The notes below the pieces were generated by a model. The model did not search any database. It was not told the DNA's origin and saw nothing but the letters and a program-made list of their open reading frames with translations. Position numbers and translations under genes: made by a program. A stretch of 23,928 bases of DNA from DATBED01 sp035480695 (GTDB lineage Bacteria; Patescibacteriota; Saccharimonadia; Saccharimonadales; UBA4665): NCBI GenBank assembly GCA_035480695.1, contig DATIHM010000028.1, positions 1 to 23,928 of the forward strand, read 5' to 3'. Position 1 is the first letter of the stretch; every line of letters begins with the position of its first letter. Positions 7,120 through 14,131 of this stretch are shown here, piece by piece.

Positions 7120-8361
7120 TTACAGCTCGACGAGGGCGGAGTCTTTGAAGGCCTTGCCGCGGCGCAGGAGCAGGCGGCCGTTCTGGAAATGGCTTTCGTC
7201 TAGGGTTTCCGAGGTTACGCCTTCACCATTTATATAAACACCCCCGGCAGCCCTAATGCGTCGTCCTTCGGTTTTGGAATCAACTAAACCGGTACGCTCG
7301 AGAATATCTGCTATCTCGTCACCAGGTCGGCCTTCTGTGTGGGCAACCTCATTCCTAATAACTTCTATCTCTTGCCGACTGGCTTCGCCGATTGGCGAGC
7401 GGCCGGTCAAAAAATCGGTCACGCTTTCGGCCAGTTTCACCGTATCGTGGCCATGCACCAACGCAGTAACTTCTTCGGCCAAGCGAACTTGGGCGACGCG
7501 CTGGCCCGGATCCTTAGTGTGCTCGACCATAATATGTTCCACTTCTTCTTTGGAAAGCAAAGTGAAAACCTTTAGGTATTCTTCGACATCTATGTCGTCG
7601 GTGTTAATCCAAAACTGGTAAAACTGTGTCGGGGTAGTTTGAGCAGGGTCCAGCCAGACCGCCCCACCCTCGCTTTTTCCGAACTTGATGCCCGTGGCCT
7701 TATTGATAATCAATGGCATACACAGGGCATGGACTTCGGCGCTTTCTTTTTTACGGATTAAGGCTACGCCTGACAGTATATTGCCCCATTGGTCTGAGCC
7801 CCCAATCTGCAAGACAGCTTGGTTATGCTTAAAGAGGTGCCAATAGTCGTAGCCCTGGACGATTGAGTAGCTGAACTCGGCGTAACTGATGCCGGAGCCA
7901 CCTTCACCCATGCGCTCAGTGACGAACTCACGCTGCATCAGCTCTGTCATACTGAAATGCTTGCCAACTTCACGCAATAAACCCAGATATTTAAGGTCGT
8001 TCAGCCAGTCATAATTATCAACCATGAGGTAATTTTCGCCGCTGAACAGCTTAGTAACCTGGGCACGTACGCCGGCGATGTTGCGCTCTACATCAGCCCG
8101 ACTCATTAACTGGCGCTCTTCCGTCTTGCCGCCAGGGTCGCCAACTAGTGAAGTGCCACCGCCCATAACTAGTACCGCCTTCCAGCCGGCATCGGCAAGT
8201 CGGCGAGCCAGCAAGATTATGGCCAGATTGCCTACCTGTAAACTGTTGGCTGAAGCATCTATTCCCAGGTAAAAAGTCTTGGGCTGATCAAGCCACTGAA
8301 CGTCGGCGAAAGTTTTATCTTTGATTAGCCCGCGCCACGCCAGCTCTTCAGATAAGGTCAT
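7120..8361 (-). CDS. tyrS: Tyrosyl-tRNA synthetase
   Basis: Charges tRNA-Tyr with tyrosine (class I synthetase). The 413-residue protein shows the TyrRS landmarks: Y-L-G-I-D-A-S-A-N-S-L (31-41), S-Y-A-E-F-S-Y-S-I-V-Q-G-Y-D, Q-I-G-G-S-D-Q-W-G-N-I, and the KMSKS-type loop K-F-G-K-S near 225. The C-terminal 70 or so residues (G-R-R-I-R-A-A-G-G-V-Y-I-N-G) form an S4 RNA-binding domain. The HIGH motif reads Q42-V-G-N45; the first histidine is replaced by glutamine and the last by asparagine. The start at 8361 has AAGGAT seven bases upstream. First gene of the minus-strand cluster and divergent from the PBP gene. Confidence 0.97.
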   Translation of the reverse strand: MTLSEELAWRGLIKDKTFADVQWLDQPKTFYLGIDASANSLQVGNLAIILLARRLADAGWKAVLVMGGGTSLVGDPGGKTEERQLMSRADVERNIAGVRAQVTKLFSGENYLMVDNYDWLNDLKYLGLLREVGKHFSMTELMQREFVTERMGEGGSGISYAEFSYSIVQGYDYWHLFKHNQAVLQIGGSDQWGNILSGVALIRKKESAEVHALCMPLIINKATGIKFGKSEGGAVWLDPAQTTPTQFYQFWINTDDIDVEEYLKVFTLLSKEEVEHIMVEHTKDPGQRVAQVRLAEEVTALVHGHDTVKLAESVTDFLTGRSPIGEASRQEIEVIRNEVAHTEGRPGDEIADILERTGLVDSKTEGRRIRAAGGVYINGEGVTSETLDESHFQNGRLLLRRGKAFKDSALVEL

Positions 8362-8385
8362 GAGAAATCCTTATGCATTGCCACC

Positions 8386-8394
8386 AGTATAACA
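8386..8394 (-). promoter_or_regulatory. Extended -10 promoter of tyrS
   Basis: TGTTATACT on the minus strand (TG plus one base plus TATACT) would start transcription near 8379, giving an 18-nt leader that carries the AAGGAT Shine-Dalgarno. No leader long enough for a T-box riboswitch exists, so tyrS is not T-box controlled from this promoter. The rest of the 8362-8519 intergenic region shows nothing else convincing. Confidence 0.5.
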
Positions 8395-8474
8395 AAGCTG
8401 CAATACGAGAGGCACTCAGCAATCGTTAAGCTTCCGGGCGGAATATAAAACATAGGCTTTTTATGCGCACATTT

Positions 8475-8483
8475 TGCTATAAT
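8475..8483 (+). promoter_or_regulatory. Extended -10 promoter of the penicillin-binding protein gene
   Basis: TGCTATAAT is a perfect extended -10. Transcription would start near 8490, about 30 nt before the ATG at 8520. A GAGGGAA stretch (8500-8506) lies 13 nt before the ATG, longer than the usual SD distance. Confidence 0.6.
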
Positions 8484-8519
8484 AGAGACAAGCTTCAATG
8501 AGGGAACAGATAAGCATCT

Positions 8520-11500
8520 ATGGCTAGTTCTAACGGCCGAAACCGTCGGTCGAGGAATTCCGTTACTACCAAAAGCGGTAACACCATCAAACTGAATCGC
8601 TCGATGGGCGACCGGTTCAAGGCGCGCCGCGCTGCTCGGGCTGACACCAAGGCCGCCTACTTGGCCACGCTACCGAAAGAGCGCTGGAAACGCTGGCTGC
8701 ACCGTATGAACCCGAAGCACCTGGCCGAGTACTGGTTCAGCCGCGAGGGCGGCATCATGGCCCTCAAGATCGTCGGCGTCTGTATCGTCGTCGGTTTCTT
8801 TTTGACGATCGGGCTGTTCGCCTACTTCCGCAAGGATTTGCCCCAGATCAAGAACCTGTCGGGCGATTCGCTCGGCGGCAACATCACTTATTACGACCGC
8901 ACCGGCCAGGTGGTCTTATTCAATGACTACAATTCCGTCAAACGCATCCCGGTCGACGGCAGCAACATCTCGCCGTATATGAAGCAAGCGACCGTCGCAA
9001 TCGAGGATAAGGACTTTTACAAGCACGGCGCATTCGATGTCCGCGGCATCATGCGCGCCGCTTATCACGACTTTACCGGATCGAGCGGCTCGGTGCAGGG
9101 CGGTTCGACCATCACCCAGCAGTTGGTCAAGCTGAACGAGAACTGGACTACCAACCGCACCATAACGCGCAAGGTGAAGGAGTTGATCCTGGCTGTCGAG
9201 CTTGAGCGGGAATATTCCAAAGATGATATCTTGACGGGTTACCTAAACATCGCACCTTACGGCGGCACCGACTATGGAGTCGAGAGCGCCGCACGTGATT
9301 ACTTCCAAAAGAGCGCCAAAGACCTGACGCTGGCCGAGGCCACCATGCTGGCCGCCATTCCGCAGTCGCCGAGCTACTACTCGCCTTATGCGAGCAGCCA
9401 GTTCAACCCGGCGGTGACCGGCGCCGGCACCTTCAACCAGCAGGCGCTGGCCGGACGCCAGGAATACATCCTTAACCAGATGGTGCAGCAGCACTACATC
9501 ACGCAGGACCAGGCCGACGCTGCCAAAAAGGTGAACGTCTTGGCTGAGGTGCACCAGCAGTCGCCGAAATTCCAGGACATCAAGGCGCCGTACTTCGTGC
9601 TGGCCGCCAAGCAGGCCTTGCAGCAGCAGTTCGGCGCAAACGTCGTGGCGCGCGGCGGCTGGAAAGTCGTCACGACGGTTGACATGAATCTTCAGAGCAA
9701 GGCAGAGGCAATCGTTGCCAGCAACCTGCCCAACGTGACAAGGAGGACGGCCGGCCTGGCTGACGAAGAGGCCACGGTCGCCGAAGACGTGCAGACGGGC
9801 CAGATAATGGCCCTTGTCGGAGGGGTCAACTTCAACGACCCCGACCATGGCGCAATCAACTACGCTTCCGGCTCACTGATTCCGCCTGGCTCGAGCTTCA
9901 AGCCTTACGATTACACCACGCTCATCAACGATAATAATAACGTCGGTGCCGGTTCGGTGTTGTATGACAGCCAAAGTCCGCTGCCCGGCTATCCGTGTAC
10001 CAACAAGAAGTTCGTTTCCTCGACTAACCCTGGTAACTGTCTGCGCGATTACGATGGCTTGCAGCCCGGGCCGATAACCCTGCGATATGCTTTAGGCGGT
10101 TCGCGCAACATTCCGGCCGTCAAAGCGATGCTGTCGGCAAACCCGAACGACAAGACCTCAAGCAAGAGTGATTCGGTCAACAAGGTCATTTCCACCGCTT
10201 CGGCCATGATGGACAACCCATATCTTCAGAGCAAGAACCAGAACGCTTACAACTGCTACCAGCAAGGCATCGACATCAACAATGCCACTTCGAATGACAC
10301 CGCGCAGTGCGGCGGCGCAGCGGCCATCGGCGACGGTGCGTTCCTGCACCTCGACGACCACGTCAACGGCTTGGCCACGCTGGCCCGCGAAGGTAAGGCT
10401 ATCCCGCACACGTACATCCTGAAAGTGACTGACGGCTCGGGCAAGACGCTTTACCAGTGGAAGCAGCCGGTTGCCAAACAGGTCGTCAAGGCGGACTCGG
10501 CGTACATCGTCGACAACATGGCCAGCGACCCGAACGCCAGCTACTTGCCTGGCAGTTGCTCGGCTACGAATTGCACGACTCTAGGCGCCGGCGGCTACAA
10601 GTTCCAACGCGACCAGGGTTGGACATTCGCAGTCAAGACCGGCACGACCAACAACGGCTTCGATGGCCTGATGACCAGTTGGTCGGCCAAGTACGCCGTC
10701 GTATCGTGGGTCGGCAACCACACCCGCAACGTCGACATCACCTCGCGCACCGGAATCGCCATGGAATACCTGACGGAACCGCTCACCCGCGGCATGATGG
10801 AAGCGGCCCACGCCGGCCAGACGCCCATCAACTGGACAAAGCCGAGCGACATCAAGACCGCGCCGGCCTTCGTGGTACGTAACCACATCCACTACGGCGA
10901 CATCGAGCCCAGCCCAAGCACCGACCTGTACCCATCATGGTATGTCGGTGGCGGTAGCACTAGCAAGAACACCTCGGCCACAATTGACCGCGTTTCCGGC
11001 AAGCTGGCCACCAGCTGCACGCCATCAGCCGCCAAGGAATTCGTCGGCAACGGCAACGTCGCTTCCTGGAATGTCGACATCTTCAATGGCGGCCGTACGA
11101 ACATCAGCGGTTCCAACTCGTCCAGCCCTAAAACGACCGCGGCGACCGACGACGTGCACAACTGTAACGATAGTCCGCCCACTGTGACCCTTACCGCCCC
11201 GTCAACCTGCAATAACAGCTGTACGATTACAGCCACGGCCACGCAAGGTACCCATCCGTTCAGTGACCCGCAATACCCACAATTCGACGGCGGCATTACC
11301 TTCTCGCTGAACGGCCATATCATTCACACTGCGAGCGTCAGCACATCGCCGAGCACCGTCTCATTCACCTATACACCGTCATCGTCGGGCAGTGGCACAT
11401 TGACGGCAAGTGTAAGCGACAGTGTCTTGTACACGGGATCGGCCAGTCAGGCGCTGGCATACTCGGCAGCCAGCCCTTTATCCCTCACCGTGACCAGCAG

Positions 11501-11699
11501 CAACGGCCTGGCCGAGGTGTCTTGGACGGGCGGCAGCGGCACGGTCACGGCTAATGCCACAGGTACTTTCACAGGCCAATGCAACGGCGCACCTAACTCC
11601 AGCTGCTCAATTGCGCTGCCTCCGGGCAACTATGCTATAACTGTTCAGGACTCAGTCGGGGACGAGGCCGGACCTTCCAACGTCCACGTCGGCCCTTAA
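8520..11699 (+). CDS. Class A penicillin-binding protein (glycosyltransferase/transpeptidase)
   Basis: Bifunctional peptidoglycan synthase of 1059 residues. A strongly basic cytoplasmic tail (1-78, rich in R and K) precedes one transmembrane helix (about 80-103). The GT51 domain shows A-I-E-D-K-D-F-Y-K-H-G with the catalytic glutamate E162, and Q-G-G-S-T-I-T-Q-Q (193-201). The transpeptidase has all three motifs: S458-S-F-K461, S528-R-N530 and K706-T-G-T-T. So both activities look intact. After about residue 880 there is a Ser/Thr-rich link and two Ig-like beta regions (from P-P-T-V-T-L-T-A-P), giving a larger protein than usual PBP1a. The extracellular part has several cysteines in close pairs (for example C-N-N-S-C and C-N-G-A-P-N-S-S-C), suggesting disulfides. 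Stop codon lies 1 bp from the convergent radA stop. Confidence 0.96.
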   Translation: MASSNGRNRRSRNSVTTKSGNTIKLNRSMGDRFKARRAARADTKAAYLATLPKERWKRWLHRMNPKHLAEYWFSREGGIMALKIVGVCIVVGFFLTIGLFAYFRKDLPQIKNLSGDSLGGNITYYDRTGQVVLFNDYNSVKRIPVDGSNISPYMKQATVAIEDKDFYKHGAFDVRGIMRAAYHDFTGSSGSVQGGSTITQQLVKLNENWTTNRTITRKVKELILAVELEREYSKDDILTGYLNIAPYGGTDYGVESAARDYFQKSAKDLTLAEATMLAAIPQSPSYYSPYASSQFNPAVTGAGTFNQQALAGRQEYILNQMVQQHYITQDQADAAKKVNVLAEVHQQSPKFQDIKAPYFVLAAKQALQQQFGANVVARGGWKVVTTVDMNLQSKAEAIVASNLPNVTRRTAGLADEEATVAEDVQTGQIMALVGGVNFNDPDHGAINYASGSLIPPGSSFKPYDYTTLINDNNNVGAGSVLYDSQSPLPGYPCTNKKFVSSTNPGNCLRDYDGLQPGPITLRYALGGSRNIPAVKAMLSANPNDKTSSKSDSVNKVISTASAMMDNPYLQSKNQNAYNCYQQGIDINNATSNDTAQCGGAAAIGDGAFLHLDDHVNGLATLAREGKAIPHTYILKVTDGSGKTLYQWKQPVAKQVVKADSAYIVDNMASDPNASYLPGSCSATNCTTLGAGGYKFQRDQGWTFAVKTGTTNNGFDGLMTSWSAKYAVVSWVGNHTRNVDITSRTGIAMEYLTEPLTRGMMEAAHAGQTPINWTKPSDIKTAPAFVVRNHIHYGDIEPSPSTDLYPSWYVGGGSTSKNTSATIDRVSGKLATSCTPSAAKEFVGNGNVASWNVDIFNGGRTNISGSNSSSPKTTAATDDVHNCNDSPPTVTLTAPSTCNNSCTITATATQGTHPFSDPQYPQFDGGITFSLNGHIIHTASVSTSPSTVSFTYTPSSSGSGTLTASVSDSVLYTGSASQALAYSAASPLSLTVTSSNGLAEVSWTGGSGTVTANATGTFTGQCNGAPNSSCSIALPPGNYAITVQDSVGDEAGPSNVHVGP

Positions 11700-11700
11700 G

Positions 11701-13050
11701 TCAGTCTTTTTCGAGGAATTGGTTGAGGGCGGAGCGGACATCGCTGACGCCGTGCAGGCCGACCAGCTTCTTGCCTGCCCTGGTCTGCGGACCGATAGCA
11801 CCATCAAAGCCGAGTTTCTTGGCTTCGGCCAGGCGCTTCTCGGCAAATGGAACATGCCTTACCTCGCCACTGAGACCGACCTCGCCGAAAACGGCGGCGT
11901 TCTTTTTGAGTTGCAGGCCTTTGGCCGCCGACCCAATAGCTACGCAGACAGCAAGATCGGCCGCCGGCTCATGGATCTGGATTCCACCCACGATGTTGAT
12001 ATAAATGTCATGCTCGCCGAGGCTCAACTTGGTGCGCCTTTCGAGCATGGCGACAAGCAGGTTCAGGCGGTTCAAATCGAAGCCGCTGGCGGCACGTTTG
12101 GGATAGCCATAGCTGGTCCGGTTCACCAGGGCCTGCACTTCCACCAAGATCGGCCGGGTGCCTTCCATTGTGGCCAGAACTACCGAGCCATCACTCACCT
12201 GCCGCTCGGCCAGCAAGGCCGCCGACGGGTTCTCGACCGGCTTGAGCCCTTGTTCAATCATCTCGAAGATGCCTGCCTCATTCGTGGACCCGAAACGGTT
12301 CTTGACGGCTCGAAGCAGCTTGAAACCACCGTACCTATCCCCCTCTAATTGCAGGACGACATCGACGGCGTGCTCCAGCACTTTCGGCCCGGCAATCGAG
12401 CCTTCTTTGGTGACGTGGCCAACCAGGATGACGGCCGTGTCGCTCTGCTTGGCCGCTAGCGTAATAAGCTGGGTGCTGTTGGTGATTTGTGATACGGTGC
12501 CGGCTGCCGAGCTGATGGCGCTGGCAACGACCGACTGGATGGAATCGACCAAGACAAGCTTATACTTGCCCGTCGCTATGGTCGCAGCGATGTCGTCAGC
12601 CGAAGTGCTGGTGGCTAGCTGCAGCTCTGGCCTGAGCGTGCCAAGCCGCTCGGCGCGCAGGCCGACCTGGTGGGCCGACTCTTCACCGCTGATGTAAAGC
12701 ACCGGCACTTTGGCGGACACATCGTAGGCTAGCTGCAGCAGCAGCGTGCTTTTGCCGATGCCGGGTTGCCCGGCGATCAAGTTGATGCTGCCGGCCACGA
12801 TTCCGCCACCGAACACGTCGTCGACTTCGGCCAGACCGCTAACCAACCGCTGCTGGTCTTTAGCGACCGACTTGTCGACGGGCTGCGGTTTGAGCACGCC
12901 ACCACTGGCCACGCTGCCGGCGATGCTAACCGAAGTCAGTTGTTCCTGGAGCGTGTTCCACTCACCGCAGTTCTGGCACTTGCCGCTCCAGCTGCTGAAC
13001 GCCGCCCCGCAATTACTGCAGACATACTGTTTCGCCGCTTTCTTGGCCAA
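11701..13050 (-). CDS. radA: DNA repair protein RadA (Sms)
   Basis: RecA-like ATPase that aids branch migration in recombination. The 449-residue protein has the N-terminal C4 zinc finger (C11, C14, C25, C28), Walker A G-Q-P-G-I-G-K-S-T (94-102), the RadA signature K-N-R-F-G-S-T-N-E, and the C-terminal Lon-protease-like domain (from about 330, with I-N-I-V-G-G-I-Q-I). The start is a TTG at 13050, supported by AAAGGAG six bases upstream and by alignment of the zinc finger with the usual position. It lies downstream of clpC and the HExxH gene, an arrangement that recalls clpC-radA in Firmicutes, but it also has its own extended -10. Confidence 0.96.
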   Translation of the reverse strand: MAKKAAKQYVCSNCGAAFSSWSGKCQNCGEWNTLQEQLTSVSIAGSVASGGVLKPQPVDKSVAKDQQRLVSGLAEVDDVFGGGIVAGSINLIAGQPGIGKSTLLLQLAYDVSAKVPVLYISGEESAHQVGLRAERLGTLRPELQLATSTSADDIAATIATGKYKLVLVDSIQSVVASAISSAAGTVSQITNSTQLITLAAKQSDTAVILVGHVTKEGSIAGPKVLEHAVDVVLQLEGDRYGGFKLLRAVKNRFGSTNEAGIFEMIEQGLKPVENPSAALLAERQVSDGSVVLATMEGTRPILVEVQALVNRTSYGYPKRAASGFDLNRLNLLVAMLERRTKLSLGEHDIYINIVGGIQIHEPAADLAVCVAIGSAAKGLQLKKNAAVFGEVGLSGEVRHVPFAEKRLAEAKKLGFDGAIGPQTRAGKKLVGLHGVSDVRSALNQFLEKD

Positions 13051-13069
13051 ATCAAACTCCTTTGTTACC

Positions 13070-13078
13070 AGTTTAGCA
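13070..13078 (-). promoter_or_regulatory. Extended -10 promoter of radA
   Basis: TGCTAAACT on the minus strand, the same nonamer as upstream of the aminopeptidase at 18722. Transcription would start near 13063, at the first base of the AAAGGAG Shine-Dalgarno, giving a leader of about 13 nt. It would let radA be expressed apart from the heat-shock promoter of clpC. Confidence 0.45.
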
Positions 13079-13102
13079 TCCTGAAATTAACTGGTTATTA
13101 AT

Positions 13103-14131
13103 TTATTGCGCGATGGGCGCCACGTTGTTGCTGAGGGCGTTGACCAGCTGGTCTTCTTCGAATGCCACGGCGTTGCGCGCTGCCACCAACTGGTTGAACT
13201 GGCTGATTAGCGCTTGCACCTGTCCGACCTCTGCATTGTAGGCATCGACCTGGGCGTTGAAACCAGGAACGGCTGCGTTATAGGCCGAAGTGTTGCCGTC
13301 ACGCTCAGCCAGTAATTGCGATTGGGCGGAATCGATCTGCGACTGGCGGCTTTTGAGGTCGGCTTCTTGGCTGTCAATCTGTGATTTCAGCGCCGTCAAC
13401 TGCCTATCGTCTTGCTGCACAGCCGTCTGGCGCGAAGTGAATTCTGCCTGATATTGCGCCGCGAAGGCCGCCACCTGCGCCCGGTCGGTAAAATAGCGCT
13501 TGTAATATTGTTCGAGCCCGGATGGCAGGCTGGCCACCTCAGTGCCGAACACGGAGTGCATCTCGTTTACCACGTCGTTCGGCTCGGTTTTCTTGTAGGC
13601 GGCGATGGTGTCGCGAATGCGCTGGTTGTGCAAGTCATTGTCGTAGTAATCCAGCAACATGGCGTCGACTTTTTGTTTGTCGGAACTGCTCAACCTGTCG
13701 TAAGCAGCGTGCAGCATCTCGTGGGCCGCCGTCACCTGCTCAACGCCATCGAGCCGCGGATCGCTGACCTGGAGCAGATAGATTCCGCCCTGCCCACCGT
13801 GGTAACAGCCTAGCACGATGGTCTGTTCGCGTGTCCCGCTCGGGCAAACATCGGCAAAAGTAGTCTTGTTATCTATGGCAGGGTGGTTGACGTAGAAGAT
13901 CTTGCGGGCCGAAGCGGTCATCGTGTCTTGGGCGGCTAGTCCGGCGACATAGCCCGGCACCTGGTAGTTGCGCAGCGCCATCCAATCATAGATATTTTGA
14001 CGGTTGGCGGCAGCCGTTCCGAGCGCTGCCAGCCACACGACAATCAACAAGATGAGCAGCCATCGGCCGAGGCCTCGGCTGTCTAGTCTCCTAAACCGGT
14101 GGGATAGTTTTTTATTCCGCGCTTGTCGCAT
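13103..14131 (-). CDS. Membrane-anchored putative HExxH metallopeptidase with coiled-coil tail
   Basis: I do not recognise a named family. The 342-residue protein has a basic N-terminus (1-23), one transmembrane helix (about 24-42), then an outer domain with T-A-A-H-E-M-L-H-A-A-Y (H137, E138, H141), the zinc-metallopeptidase H-E-x-x-H motif in a hydrophobic helix. C96 and C109 may pair. A downstream stretch N-E-M-H-S-V-F-G-T-E could supply a third ligand; this is inference. Residues from about 225 onward are rich in Q, S, A, D and K with heptad-like spacing, as a coiled coil. The ATG at 14131 is chosen (GGTGAG seven bases upstream); a GTG at 14143 is possible. The start lies 20 bp inside the end of clpC, so it is probably translated from the same message and heat-shock controlled. 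Confidence 0.7.
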   Translation of the reverse strand: MRQARNKKLSHRFRRLDSRGLGRWLLILLIVVWLAALGTAAANRQNIYDWMALRNYQVPGYVAGLAAQDTMTASARKIFYVNHPAIDNKTTFADVCPSGTREQTIVLGCYHGGQGGIYLLQVSDPRLDGVEQVTAAHEMLHAAYDRLSSSDKQKVDAMLLDYYDNDLHNQRIRDTIAAYKKTEPNDVVNEMHSVFGTEVASLPSGLEQYYKRYFTDRAQVAAFAAQYQAEFTSRQTAVQQDDRQLTALKSQIDSQEADLKSRQSQIDSAQSQLLAERDGNTSAYNAAVPGFNAQVDAYNAEVGQVQALISQFNQLVAARNAVAFEEDQLVNALSNNVAPIAQ

